A stretch of 64,000 bases of DNA from Emydura subglobosa. Its lineage: Eukaryota; Chordata; Testudines; Chelidae. The position numbers and the translations under genes are program-made. Below, one piece after another: positions 42,394 through 54,960 of the stretch (its first letter is position 1; every line of letters starts with the position of its first letter). The notes beneath the pieces were generated by a model, which was not told where the DNA came from, searched no databases, and saw nothing but the letters and a program-made list of their open reading frames with translations. Location: the NCBI GenBank assembly GCA_007922225.1, contig ML679963.1, positions 1,283,717 to 1,347,716 on the forward strand, given 5' to 3'.

Positions 42394-43559
42394 AGTGCAT
42401 CTGGGCAGATGAGTTAATAAACTTTTGTAAAACCACTTGTGGGCTCTTGTGTTTTGTAACTGAATGATCTCTTGGAGCAGAGGAATGTGGGACACTTTTG
42501 GGGCACTTTGCACAGTTTCAGTGGTTTGAAGCATACATATGTACTGTATGGGGCAGCAGATGAGTTTCATGCAACATTTCTGAACTGGAAGAATATTACT
42601 CCCTCTAAATGCCACTTCCCAAACATTTGCCTTTAGGCTGCAGCATGGCAGACTTCCTAGGAGCGAATCTACAGGAATTTTGTATTATTGAAGCATAGCA
42701 AGATGTGCATGTACAGTGAAATCTCCACCCCAGCTCATGATTCTCATTGGAGGAGACTTAAATGACTAGTATGTAGTGTTCAGTGTGCTGCGCTTTGCTT
42801 ACCCTGGCTGCTCTTGCAACAAATCTATACTGCTTTACATGGCTTCTGCTGTTAGTGTTCCACTTTGCCCCTAGGCTCAGTCAGATCTTATCCAAAGGTG
42901 CAGAGCATTTCACCGAGAAGAAAGTTCTCCATATAGCATGGCTTCATCCTTCTTTTGCAAGTTGGTTTCATTTTTTTCTGGCTGCTGCCATCGTGTGGTT
43001 GCTTCACTCATTTAAAGTGACACTTTTAGAGAAGGCCACGTGTTCAGTTCATCTGGTTAATCACAAGTGCTTTCATCCTGCCTGGCTTCAGATAGTGGCC
43101 TCTGATCAGTCAAATGCAGGTATATTAATGGTACAAAACAAAATCAACCTAAGGATGTTCCTGGGAGATTCCAGCTGCTCGCACACTTTGGGGATGGGAG
43201 CCATTAAGGGAATCAAGTTCTACATTCAGCACTTAAGGAGGAACTTCTCTAGAGTGGAGTTACCACACCAGGGACATTACGTACAGACTAGAGCCAAGGG
43301 TGACAGGAGGGCTACCTTCTGACAGGAGCTGTAGGACAGGGACTTGTAAATATGAGGCAAGCAGATGTCATCTTTGCAGGATCTCATGGGGGAAGATGTC
43401 TGTCCTCAGGGATAGGCAATAGTATTGTAATACCTCTCCTTAACTTGAACATTGCACTGTGTAGCTAGTTTGTTTAGAGTCTATGTTCCTGTAGCCATCA
43501 CTATAGCATCTGAGCGTCTCACAGTCTAACCATGTTATCTCACCACATGCCTATAAGCT

Positions 43560-43715
43560 AGAGAAATAATTTAACCTCACCTTAGAGGCAGGTCACTGAA
43601 GACCAGAGCTCAGAGACTTGACCAAGGTCATGCAAGAAGTATCTGGCAGAGGAGGGGAGTGAACCATTTCTCTCATGAGTTCCAGATCTAATGTCTCAAC
43701 CTTCAGACCACCCTC
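43560..43715. repeat. MIR-like SINE fragment
   Basis: The sequence contains GACTTGACCAAGGTCATGCA, then a GTGAACC motif, in the order of the MIR/CORE-SINE central domain (cf. ACTTGCCCAAGGTCACACAGC). Diverged; ends uncertain. Confidence 0.5.
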
Positions 43716-44394
43716 CCTCATTCATAGTCAGTCTGATTTGACTCTTTCCAACTACGCAGCTATAGATTGACTTCCTTAGCACTTTAGTATAGTATTGAGT
43801 TCTACAATGCCCCTTTGACTATCAGCCCTTTAAAGGTAAGGTTCATTTGGTTTTGTCTGGTATGCAGTGCACTATCCCTGCTGCAGTACAGTGCTTCGCT
43901 CCCCTGAAATGCACTATTTGTGTTGTGCTAGGATTTAAGGCCTTCATTAGGCTCAAGACCTAATCAGCACAGTCTTAAAACTAGCTGCTGTTGCTAGCTG
44001 GAATTGAGGGATTGCCACCAACAAAAATCTTTAGTTGAAAACCAGCTCTTCAAACTGTTTGCGGTAAGACTGGATCACTCAGTAAGCAGGAAATGGATGC
44101 AGAGAAGAGAGAGCAATATAGAAATACTCTTTCCTAACAGCTAAGCCACATGGTTGTGAAGGGCTCGGGTATAAAGATAAGACGTGGGAGAGAATGGATG
44201 GAAGCCCTGGCCAGATTCTGCCTTGTGACGCCCCTCCTGCAGTTGGACACTGTTCTTCGCTGCCTGAAGTGCCGTGGAGGACGGGTGCGGTTACAATGTT
44301 TGCATTCCACTGGGCAGTTACCTGCACTTCAGCTATGAAATGGTTTGGTGTGTGCATGCTGAAACAAATGGTGCTGTGTAGATAGAAGCAAGGA

Positions 44395-45710
44395 AGATTG
44401 ATTTAAATTGAGGCCATTTAAATCATGATTTAAATCAAGTTTCCCACTGATAGATACTTCTTCACATATTTCTTAAACAGTGGTGCAAATGTGATCACTA
44501 AAACATGTTCATTTACCACTCAATACAGCATTTTACAGCCTCTAGGAGGGTATACTTTGTGTCATTGTTTAGATAACTTGGTTTTTATTGTTTTAGGAAA
44601 TAGTACATAATACTCATTACCTGAGTCAAGCTGCAGATGCAGCAGCAGTACATTAGGAATGGCAAGAACTAAATCACACACACACACACAATAGCACTTA
44701 TATTTTATTAAACTACATCTTAAATGTTACATCCATGTTTCGCAATTGCAGCAGTTGCCGGCTGACGGCTGTCCTTAAACTTTTTTTTTTAAATTTTCAA
44801 ATGTTATTAACTCTAACAGACAAGTCATCACAACACTAAATGTACGATGTCCTTAACGCTTCTACAACTAGCTCTCATCTTCCCCACTCCGACTGTCATT
44901 TTTATTCAGAGACTGAAGCAGAAATGTGAGTTTTCCTGCCTTTTCCACTCCCAGTCGATTTCTTAGCTTTGAGTGAATAATACCAAATGATGAAAATATT
45001 CTCTCTGTGCCTGCAGAGGAAGTTACTGCTGTGGAAAGTTGGCTTAGCAACTGAAGAAACTCTGTTTCAAGGTGTCTGGCTAATGATTTCCACCAATTCA
45101 GGGGAGTGACTTTTTTCAAAACATCAGTAAACATGTACTTGACATGTTTTCTTTTTACACAGGGAAGGAATTTCTTCAAAATATTCCCAGATAGGGTCTC
45201 TTACGCCCAGAAACCATGACCGTTTTCTGTGGCAAAAGTGTGGGGGAATATAGGAAGCTCTGTGTGTACTGAATAATGTCTTCCCTTTTTTCTTTCTGGT
45301 CCACTCCACTGTTCCTTTCTACTCTGCCTCCGTCCTGTGTCTCTGTCTTTAAGACAGTGTCTTAACTAACTCCTCTGCCTTGCTTGGCCCAGCTCCACCA
45401 GCACATAAGCACAGAACAACAACAATCCTGTCCAGCCTGTGTCTGTCTTTGCACATGGGACTTTAGTCTGCTCAGAAACGGAAAGCCCAGAACAAGAGCT
45501 GGTAGTTAGGCTGGGCAGACTAGAGCCATTAATTCATTTTTATGAGACTGTAAGTGTAGGGTTAGCATGTTTGTGATGAGATTTAATTGTAACTGCTGTT
45601 TTTTAAATGAGAAATTTAGTATTTTATTGATTTAAAAATTTTTTTTAATTATTTAAATAAAAAACTGATTAAAAAAAAATTTTTTTTAAATAATTTATTT
45701 GTATCCACCT
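44395..45710 (-). mobile_element. hAT DNA transposon remnant with transposase C-terminus
   Basis: The minus-strand frame 45179-44868 carries LLSQLSTAVTSSAGTERIFS and SKLRNRLGVEKAGKL, the hAT C-terminal dimerisation domain (S-x-E-R-x-FS signature). An overlapping frame (45309-45124, RDPIWEYFEEI) joins only by frameshift, so the gene is dead. AT-rich ends (TTTAAATCATGATTTAAATC at 44428-44447; a similar run at 45640-45700) resemble the termini of this family. Exact ends and target duplication are not resolved. Confidence 0.75.
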
Positions 45711-48700
45711 TGGGTCTAAGTGCTCTGAGGACCTTTGGCTAAATTGTTCTTTTCAGACTAGACTAAAGGTCCTTTTGTGGTATGAAACCTATCCTGATTT
45801 GTCACTAAGGTTTGTACTGATTTGCAGCTTGAAGGGAGGTGTCCTGCCCTGGGATGGCTGTGGGCCCCACTGGATTTTCGAGGTGAATTACCTCTGGCTG
45901 AGGCTCAGCAAAGAATGTGGGTGCTGTTGGTTGTATGGAAATGGTTAATCCCTTTTTAGGAAGGAATGATTTGGCATTTCTAGAACTCAGCTTCTAAGCA
46001 AGGCATGTTCTGCTGTGAGAAAGATGTAACTTTCTGCTCTACAGAGACTGGCTGAGCCTGTGGAAGAGACGTTCGGTGCAGTGGAGAAGTTTTAAAACCA
46101 GATGTATGTGTGCATCTCTGCACTGACACACCTTGGCTGCCCCCCTGCTGTGCCTGGGAATCCCTCTGCAGAACTAGCCATAAAGCAGCAGGGAAAGGGG
46201 TAAAGGACTTAGCTTTTGGTGTAAGGAGTGAGTATAGCACAGCTCTGGTGGCCCCTGCATTTGGGGGGTACAGTGACATGGGGAGGTAGGTGCCAGGCTC
46301 CAGGGACAGCATGCCATGGGGGCCTGACTGGAAGCTGAGACACAGGAGTGTTAAACTACCCTTGGGAAGGGGAGCTCGGAGCACACGCTTTTCCATTGTA
46401 GATTTTTTTCTGGGCATGGCAGCTCCTCCAGGTTATAGGTGCCTGTGAGAATCCCAGCCAACACACAGGGAGCCCTGCTGAAATGTTCCCTTGGCCAACC
46501 TTGCAGGCTCCTGGGTAATGTGAGGTCCTAGACCTGGCCCCTGGAGCAGCAGGTCTGTTCTCTGAGGGTGGCTGGGTCACATGGGCCAGCCACAGTCAGC
46601 TTCCTGGCCCAAGTCTCCCCAGGAGGGCTGTTGTTAATACTCTAGTGAATGTGATTCATTCTCTTTATTTTCCTTTAAGGCTGAGTGCTGACGCTGCTCT
46701 GGGCCAGGCGAGGCGGATGTGATGGGATGAGAGCTGCTGGCCCTTCTGTGCGTGGCAGGCAGGCAGTCCTACTGTGATTTAGTTTTTAACTCTCCAAGCT
46801 AATGGAAGAGGTTAATGATTGCTGCTGCAATGACCCTGGGCTGGGCCAGGCTCTGGTGTATCATACTGCATTAGCCTAGGCTGGGTGCAGACCATATGGG
46901 AAGAATCAGGAGCCACTGAGCAAACGCTGGGGCAGAGATTAGTGGGAAGTTGAGAGAAACCTGCCCATGTACACAGCACTGGCTGGCTGTGCCCAGGGCT
47001 TCATGGAGCACAAACTCCCCACTTCAAATGATGGCGGCAGCAACAGGGGGCAGGTGCCCCAAGGGAGGGTTTCCATGTCTTGTCATTGGCAGGAACAAGG
47101 GCACGTGAACAAGAATCGCTTTTTGCTATTGACCACGTGGCCTCTCGCTGCCTTTTCCAAGCCATGTGTTCGGCTGCTGCCCAGCGCAAGGGGAGTGAGA
47201 CCTGGCGGGCTCTGCCCACGGGGGCCAGTGCCATGGCAAAGCAGCATGGGGAGAAGTGTGGAATGGGAGAGCCAGGCTGGCTCCCACCATCTTCACCTTC
47301 TCCATGAGCCACAGCAGCTGAGCTGCAGCATCCTCTCCTGTGGACGCAGAAGACGCTTGAAAACAGCGTCAGGCAGAGGCCTTTGTTTGAGCACAGCTTA
47401 TTTAACCCAAGGAGGGCCCCAGCCTCAGACGGATTCCCTCGCTAGGGAGAAGCAGGTACATCCTTGGGGCACAGCTTTGGCAGTGCCATGCATTTGGGGC
47501 AGAAGGAAGGCGTCTGCACTTTCCTGTAATCAGCCATGCCATGCCATGCCACGCCAGCTCTCGTTCAGCCAGTAGGCTAGTGTCACTCTGGCATAGCACC
47601 TAGCTCCCTGGGGCTTGTTCGCTGACTCCCCCCGTTAACCTTGGCCTTGCTTGACGCTTGCATGTTGGGTAAGCGACACCCTCTAGCTAAAGGCCCTGCG
47701 AGCTGGTGGGAGAATGCAAGCTTCATTTCCAGCAGTGCTGCTCACAGGGGGGCTGCCCCTGGCTTACCTCAGTCCCTGTGTGCACTGCCACACACCCAGC
47801 CAGACTCCAGCCCACATTTATTCCTGTAGCCAGTTGCAAGAACACTTTCTGCAGGTGCCAGCACCAACGTGCCTCCCCAGGGCCGCACCGGAACTGCCGG
47901 AGCAATGGCCTGTCACAAGCTGGACATCCAAGGCCATTCAGTCAGTCAGTCAGCATAGGGGCTGGACAGACTCCAGCAGACTGTCTGCAAGAAGCCCTCA
48001 CTGGCTCCAGGTAAGTTCTTACCCACTGCCCATCAGGGTGACACCTGCACACACACACAGCTCCCACTCTGCCTCCGGAAGGCTGCCCTGCCCTGCATTA
48101 AAGCTGCCGCAGCAGCAAAACCATGAGAGAGCAGCATGCCCGTCCTGGCCCAAAGCAGGCGGGAAGAGGAGGGAGTGTACTCCACTACACGGGACCGTGG
48201 GATAAAGGTAGGTCCCAGCTCGACACTCCTGGATTAGACCACTGGCAAAGGGGGCAGGGCAGGGCAGGACCACGAAGGGTCACTGGGTTATTTTTAGGTG
48301 GGTCTCAGCCTCATTGCGCTGGGTGGATTTGCGCTCGTTAGCGTGAGTGCAGCTGCTGGGCCAATTCCTCAGCTCTGCTGCTTGGGGCATGGCCTCGCTG
48401 GCTGCTGGGCGAGCCTTGATTCTGCCCCGGTTCTCCCCCCGCTTCATACCAGCCCCAACACCCCAGCAGGCCAGCGAGAGCTCTCTGCCCTACCACGCCT
48501 GTCCTCAGCAGAGCCTGCATTCCAGCCTGAGCCGTGGACCCCCCCATCTGGCCCAGCCCCCCCACTGACCCTGCAGATGCTGTGGCCAAAGCAGCGACTG
48601 GACAACAGTAAGGACTATGCTGCCCGAGTCCCCTCTGCTCCTGTCAGTCCACCTACGTTCCCTTTCTCTGCCCCCTTCATTGGCAACTGCTCTGCCTGCC

Positions 48701-49639
48701 CTGCCTCGCCTCGCTGCCAGCTGCCTCCCTTTTGGTGTCAGCCTCAGCTCAGCCCCCACCCATTGGCTCCGTGTCTCTACCACTCCACCTGCTGCAGCCC
48801 CTCCCGCTCTACCCCCAGCCTGACAATCTTTTCAAGCAAAATTCACCACCTGGCAGCACCTTCCTGCACCTACTACAAGGCTCCTTCCCCTCCCCCTCCC
48901 TTCTCTCTTCCACTTAAACATTCCCTCTGGTCTCTGGCTCCTTTCCCTCTGCCTACAAGTGGGCACTTTTCTCCTCCGCCCCACCTGTCTCTGGCCAAGG
49001 GCCTGTTCCCTCCTGCCCTGCTCTGCAGCACCCGAAGGGATGCGGACACAGGCGCTGGAGGTGTGGGCAGACATGCCGGCGCTAGCATGCTACCACTCGC
49101 AGTAAAGCTGTGGTTGCACAGGCAGTGGGATGGGCTAGCACCTGGCTGAACGCCGGCGCAGGTACGTGGGGTGGCTAGCACCCCAGCTTCGTGTGGAGCT
49201 AGTACTGCTATGTCTGCTTCAGTCAGAGTTCCAGCTCCTGCATCAACAGCTGAGGCAGGGCAGTGGGTGAATGACAAGTACCCCACGGGTGAGCGCTGGG
49301 AGGGGATCTGAAGGTAAAAGTAAATGGGGAGAAAACAAGTAAAAAACCCAAATGCTGTTAGCTCGTGGGGGCAGGCGCTGCCTTTCTGGTGTCTGTCCAG
49401 CACCTAGCGCACAGCAGGACGCTGGGCTGGAAATGCTGCTCTGAGGAGCTTCCATAATACAAATCTGCCTTGGAGAAGGGGAGGAAGCGTGTGTAGCAGT
49501 GTGACAGGCTGCAGCGCAGAGCACGGGCCAGGAGTGGAAGTGCATGGCGGGAACTGGGTGAGCCAAGCCGCTCCCGTGGGGACCCTGCTCTGTGCAGGGG
49601 GTAGAATCGACTGAAAAGCCAGCAGCCAGGGTCAGAAAA

Positions 49640-49676
49640 GTCTGTCTCTCTCTCTCTCTCACACACACACACACTT
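49640..49676. repeat. TC/AC compound microsatellite
   Basis: A run of TCTCTC directly followed by ACACAC repeats, about 36 bases. Confidence 0.9.
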
Positions 49677-50308
49677 TAGATACTACAGGCCTCTCTCCCC
49701 CAACCATTGGGCTAGTGAGAAGCTGATGCTGTTCTCACCATCTCCCACCCAGAGCTTTAACTCTTCATGCACCAAACAGGTGCATATCCCCCATCCTGAC
49801 AGCTTCCCCCTCCCCTGCCCTAGCTTTCTGTCCTTTGCTCCCACTGCCTTGACTCAGTTTCTCTAGTCTGGTTCCTCCTCATCAGCTCCTGTAACAAGCT
49901 GCTTCCTTCCCCGGCCCCGTACAGAATCTGCCCTGGAAAGGATGGCCCAGATGTGCTGTAGAAGCTTGGAAACAGACACGTATTTAATGCGTGTAACACC
50001 CCGTCCCAACAAGGAAGATAAACCCTCTCTCAACCAACTCCATCCTTCGTTTGGCAAACGCAGACCCCTCCTCCTCCTCTGCCTGCTGTGACTCAGCCCC
50101 ATTACCCTGGGAGCAGCGTGGGGGGCCGCTCGGGCCATCGAGGCTGGTCCAGCAGAACGAGGTTCATCTGTGACACAGCAGAGGTTGTGAGGTGGCTGCA
50201 GAGCCCTTTGCTGTAAGGCAGATGCGGTGCAGACCTGAGGAGGTGCACAGTACCTAATGTCCAAGCCCTCTCCACTGCAGAGGATCTGCAGCCCCGCGCG
50301 GGCTTTGC

Positions 50309-53300
50309 TCAGTCCACTAAGAATTTCTCCCCACCTGCATCCTTCCCGGGGCGCCGGCGGGGCAAGCCTGGGAAGAAGTCAGAGCGCAGCAGGCGGGAGA
50401 AGTACATCAGGATCATGGCGTCCAGCAGGAAGAGGTTGACCATCAGGAAGGCTCCCTGGCCCCGCATCTCCACGTGGAGCACAAAGTACCAGGTCAGGTA
50501 GGTCTGGGGCGCCAGGCGGAAGAGGAAATACATCACCAGGTTGACGTACTTGTTGACCCTGTAGAGGGCTGGAGCAGGCACGTTACTCAGCTTCAGCAGC
50601 ATGCGGATGGTCAGGAAGATGTTGCTCACCTCCACAAAGAGCGACAGCATCCCGGCTACCACGAACCGGCCCGAGAAGATCCCAGAGAAGAAGGCCGAGA
50701 TCGCCTGGCAGGGAAGAGTTGAGGCCAGCTTACTTCTCCTCTGCCCCCTGCCCAGCCCAAGCATGGGGCTGCATGCCCGCCACAAGGCCCACTCCAGAGG
50801 AAGTCATGGAGAGGGAGGAGATCAGAGGGCGGCTGGTGAGGGGGAGCGCCCTCCAGCTCAGCCTGCAGGGCCCTGGGCAAAGGGGGGCACGAGGGGGCCT
50901 CTCTCAGGAGTCAGTGGATTGGTTCAGCTTCCCAGGGCTCTAGCCACAGCTGCATGGCTGCCCCCCCTTTGTCTAACCTGCTGGGGTCCCAGCCTGGATG
51001 CACTGACCAAACTTTCTGTGCACGGGAGGTGGTCACGTCTTGGTTCTTTTCCCCACCTCCTGCTTTACTCCCCAGGGAATCACCCATGGCCTGGCTCAGT
51101 GGTTCTCAACCAGGGGCATGTGTACCTGTGGGGTACACAGAGGTCTTCCAGGGGTACATCAACACAGCTAGACAGTTGCCTAGTTTTACAACAGGCTAGA
51201 CTAGTGAAGTTAATACAAACTAAAATATCACAGACAGTTCAGTCAGCGCGCTGTGACACTTGTGAATTTTTATGTCAGATTTTGTCAGCAAGTAGTTTTT
51301 AAGTGAGGTGAAACTTGGGGTGCACAAGACAAATTAGACTGCTGGAAGGGGTACACTAGTCGGGAACGGTTGAGAACCGCTGTCCTGGCTGACTCTGTGC
51401 CCCATTTGGCAGGGGCCACCTGCTCCAGATGCCGTCATGGAGCCAAAGTTGCTGGCAGGTTCCTGCTTCTGCATGCCCACCGCGCTGCGTGCACAGGCCG
51501 TGCAGGGAGAGATGCCAGGGAGGCTGGGGCAGGGAGCAGCTCCGAGCTTCAGCCCTGCGCCGCGAGCTGCTCAGCTAACAGGCAGCAAAGCCAGCACACA
51601 TCAGCCGGCCCCAACCGCTGGGACTCCCAGAATTCAACAGCCCCCAGCCCTTGCCTCCTGTGGGGCACCCGTCCTGCCTTCCCACCTCCCGGGGGACACC
51701 AGGCAGTTCCACTTAGCCTGGGGTTTATCTGGAAAGAGCAGAGTCAGCTCAGCTGGTCGTGCTCCGTGCTGCGTCACGCCAGCTGGCCTCACGGCCTGGG
51801 CCTGCTACTTGCCATGGCATGGTGAACCAGATACTCCCATGATGCTCGGGACTGGCGGCTCACGATGATGTCGACCGTGTCGTGGATGAAGTAGCCTGCG
51901 GAAAGGAGGTGGAGAGCACAGGCGCAGTCTGTCACTCGTGGGGCGTGGCGGGGTTACAGTGACACAGTGCAACATGTGCAAAGACCCTCCACTGAGATCT
52001 TTCGGCTGTCGCCCACTGCCAGTGCTAGTGAGATGGGGCTGCAACAAACAGCACCGCCTTCCACTGGGAACTGAAGTTGGGAGGAACCCGGTGTCCGGAC
52101 TGACAGCCTCTCTCAGGAAGGCAGGTTCACACATCTCCAGCTACATGAGAGATCACCAGGACAAGTCTGCCTACACGTCCCTATGGCTACCGTAACCTCC
52201 CGCAGCTCCAGGTGTTCTCACCCCTGCAGGGCAGCAAGGGATTCCGTGAGCACCTGGAGAGGTTGGAAGTGTGAGCAGAAAACGAGTGAGACGGCCAGCG
52301 ACATCGGGCCCAGGGGGAAAACGACTGCAACAGGGACACTTGGGAGCAGGAGCGGCTCCCTGAGGAATGGATCACAGCGGCAAGGAGCGTACAGCAGGGG
52401 ATGGCAGCAAAACGGGCCGGTGCGATTTGAGGCACTGCAGCCTGTCGCCATGGAGCAGGGAGGCCCGCTGCACAGGGCTCACCGTGCCGGCTCCTGCCGT
52501 GCTGCCCTCTGGACACCGCCAGGAGGCTGACAAGCCACGGCGAGCTCAGCAAAGGGCAAGGAAAGCGCCGAAGGCGTTCATGAGCCAAGCCACGCGGATT
52601 TAAATGGGTGAAGGGTCACCAGGAGGAACCGGCTAGACAGCTCTGTGGATCTGAACCATGTCAGCGCCTGCGGAGGAATGTTGTTCTGGAAGGGACAGGG
52701 CGTGGGGCCAGAAAGAACAGGTGGCCTGCTGGGGAATCAGTCCTGCGTGGAGCCGACTGGGGCGGCGAGGTGGGTAAGGCTCTTCCCGCCCCAATGTCAG
52801 CAGCTCTGGGATTCAGCTGAAACACCGCACAGGAGCCGGGCACTGCCGGCCAGCACTGGGCGAGGAAGGAGCCGTCCCTCGCCGGCAGGAACCTACCGGC
52901 GGAGAAGCAGAGCAGCAGATATCCCGACGTGGACGAGGCGTTTTCAATGTTCAGCAGCATCTGCGGAACCTGCCACACACTGGGGAGGGGAGAGACGTGC
53001 CGAGGGCTGCGGTCTCGCACAGTGGGATCGTGTCACCCCGCAATAGCAGCCCCCACCCCGCCTCCTCTTCCCGCAGGTACTCGGGGTGAGCGGCCGTAAC
53101 TCCCCCCTTCCCTGAGCCGACTGCACCCTGCCCCATGACTGCCGCCAGCCCAGGAACGGGGCCGTCCTGCGTGGGGACCTGGCCGTGAGCGGGAATAATC
53201 CGAGTTAGAGCATGTCCCCGCTACGTGGTGCGGGAGGGGTCCGCGGGGGCCTCTGATCCCTGCTCCCCTGCTGCAGGGAGTCACCGAATGGGCCAGGCCT

Positions 53301-54523
53301 CGCAGGGAAGCACCTGCCTCCCTTGGGACCCGGCTCTGGGACTTGGCCCACGGCCGGCGCAGCCCTTCCTCTCCCTGCCAGGCCGACACGCTGAGTACCA
53401 CACGCAGCACTCCCCGAGGTCTCCTTGGCAACCGCGCTCCCCAGCCAGGCCAAGCTGTGTGCGCACATCGGGGGCCTCAGGCCGCTCCCTGCCAACCAGG
53501 AGTTTCACCCGCTCCTTTCGGTGCAGGGCGCTGCGCCCCCGTTGTCCCGCCTGCGGCTGCTCCCCCACGGCGGCCCAGGGTCGGCCCAGGGCAGAGCTGG
53601 CCCCGGCTGGGTGTGTGAAGGCCCCTGGCCCTGGCCACATCAGGCATCGCTGTTAGTTGGCTGCCACGGACACCACGCGGCAGAGCCGTGCCACAAGCCG
53701 GGCAGCGGGGACCGCACACAGCGACGGTTGTCAAGGCATTGCCCAGGAGCCAGTCTCAGAGATGGCCCCCGGGGAGGCCTCAGGCACCCAGCACAGCCCC
53801 CTGTCCTCGACGGGGCCTGCCCCACGGCCTTTGGGGGCGACCTCAGCATCGCCCCTGCACAGCGCACAGCCACGGCCCGGAGCCAGCCGCCAGCCACCAC
53901 CCGCCCGGGGCCTCCTGGGCACCAGGGCATCCTTTCGCTCCCTCGGGGGCCTGGGGGAGGCGATGAGCTGGGCAGTGCCCGCCTGCCAGGCGCCCCACGG
54001 CCCTGCCCGCGCCCTGGGAGCGAGGGGCCCCGGCCCTGATCACCTGAGCGGCTGAAAGCAGCTTGCCCCGCGGCTCAGCTCCGACTGGGGGACGGCAACG
54101 GGGGAGCCTGGGGGGAGACACCCGAGCTACCAGGGGGCACCCCGCATCCCCGGGGGCTCCCTGCGCCGGGCACTCTGCATCCCCCGGGGGCTACCTGCCA
54201 GGTGGGGAGCACCCCACATCCCCCGAGGGCTCCCTGCGCCGGGGGAGGGGCGGGCACCCCGCATCCCCAGAGGCCTGCCCCCCCCCGGCAGCCTGTCTCC
54301 GGCGGGGAGGGCGCTGGGGGCCGCAGACTCACCCCAGCACGGCCCACAGCCCCGTCACCACCGAGTGCACGAAGGAGACCAGCAGGTTCCGCCAGCGCCA
54401 GGCGCGGGTCGGGTCCGGGCGCACGTGGGCGGGCAGGGGCAGGCGGCGCAGGCCCCGCTGCAGCCCCTTGAAGAGCAGCGTGGAGCCCAGCACCAGCCCG
54501 GCCGCGCGCAGCCAGGGCCCCAT
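50309..54523 (-). CDS. TLCD1: TLCD1, TLC domain membrane protein
   Basis: TLCD1 is a multipass plasma-membrane protein of the TRAM/LAG1/CLN8 family that affects phospholipid composition and membrane fluidity. Exons on the minus strand: 54523-54333, 52979-52897, 51895-51813, 50704-50309; 753 bases, 250 residues (human 247, as I recall). The N-terminus MGPWLRAAGLVLGSTLLF is the first hydrophobic segment; WRWRNLLVSFVHSVVTGLWA, GYLLLCFSAG, YFIHDTVDII, EYLVHHAM, AFFSGIFSGRFVVAGML, VEVSNIFLTIRMLLK, NKYVNLVMYFLFR and a Leu-rich last helix then follow in family order. The HH of LVHHAM and the VEVSN segment are conserved. The intron after exon 3 begins GCAAGT, a GC-AG intron. The C-terminus is short and basic, ending EKFLVD. 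The promoter is the CpG island at the first exon. Confidence 0.97.
51097..51382. mobile_element. Non-autonomous hAT MITE with TIRs and near-perfect TSD
   Basis: Begins CAGTGGTTCTCAACC (51097-51111) and ends GGTTGAGAACCGCTG (51368-51382), inverted copies with one mismatch. Flanks are GCCTGGCT (51089-51096) and TCCTGGCT (51383-51390), an 8-base target duplication with one difference, as expected for hAT. It has no coding capacity (286 bases) and sits in TLCD1 intron 3. Confidence 0.92.
54110..54290. repeat. GC-rich minisatellite in TLCD1 intron 1
   Basis: Units of roughly 50 bases built on CACCCCGCATCCCC, GGGGGCTCCCTGCGCCGGG and similar recur three to four times with variation, close to the TLCD1 exon 1 donor. 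Confidence 0.75.
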
Positions 54524-54740
54524 GCCGCCGGCCCGCCGCCTCGCTCGCTCGCTCCCTCCCTGCCTCCCGGCCCGGGCCCCGGCCAGCCCCGGCCCCGCCC
54601 CGGCCGGCCCACGTGCGCCCGCGGCGGCGGCGGGGTGTCCCGCCCAGCTCCGCCTCCTCCCGGCCCGGACCCAGCTCCCTGCTCCGCCCCCCTGGGGTCG
54701 CGGGGCGGGACTGGCACGGGGGAGGAGGGGCAGGACATGG
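54340..54740 (-). promoter_or_regulatory. TLCD1: CpG-island promoter of TLCD1
   Basis: CpG-dense sequence covers exon 1 and about 200 bases upstream on the minus strand, with GCTCGCTCGCTC and several GGGGCGG-type SP sites. No TATA box is seen. Confidence 0.6.
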
Positions 54741-54842
54741 GGGCGGTGCTGGGCAGGACTCAGGGCAGACCCTATGTTTGGATGTGCATGGAGTGGGATG
54801 GAGAATAATGTATTTATATCAGTCAGTTATGTGGCCTCATCT

Positions 54843-54960
54843 GGATAGTGTGTGCAGTGTGGGTGCAGTGTGGAGCAGTGTGTGCNNNNNNNNNNCAGTG
54901 TGGAGCAGTGTGTGTGCAATGTGGGTGCAGTGTGGAGCAGTGGGTGCAGTGTGGGTGACT
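54843..54960. repeat. GTGCAGTGTGGAGCAGT tandem repeat with small gap
   Basis: Repeats of GTGTGGAGCAGTGTGTGC and GTGGGTGCAGTGTGGAGCAG flank a 10-N gap at 54886-54895, so the true copy number is unknown. Confidence 0.8.

Larger units (their letters stand above)
42440..50300. other. Intergenic region between RPL23A and TLCD1
   Basis: About 8 kb without a recognisable gene. It contains MIR-like sequence (43560-43715), a hAT remnant (44395-45710), a CA run (44678-44691), a TC/AC microsatellite (49640-49676) and pyrimidine-rich stretches (48610-49020). A 179-codon open frame at 42783-43322 matches nothing I know. Confidence 0.6.
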
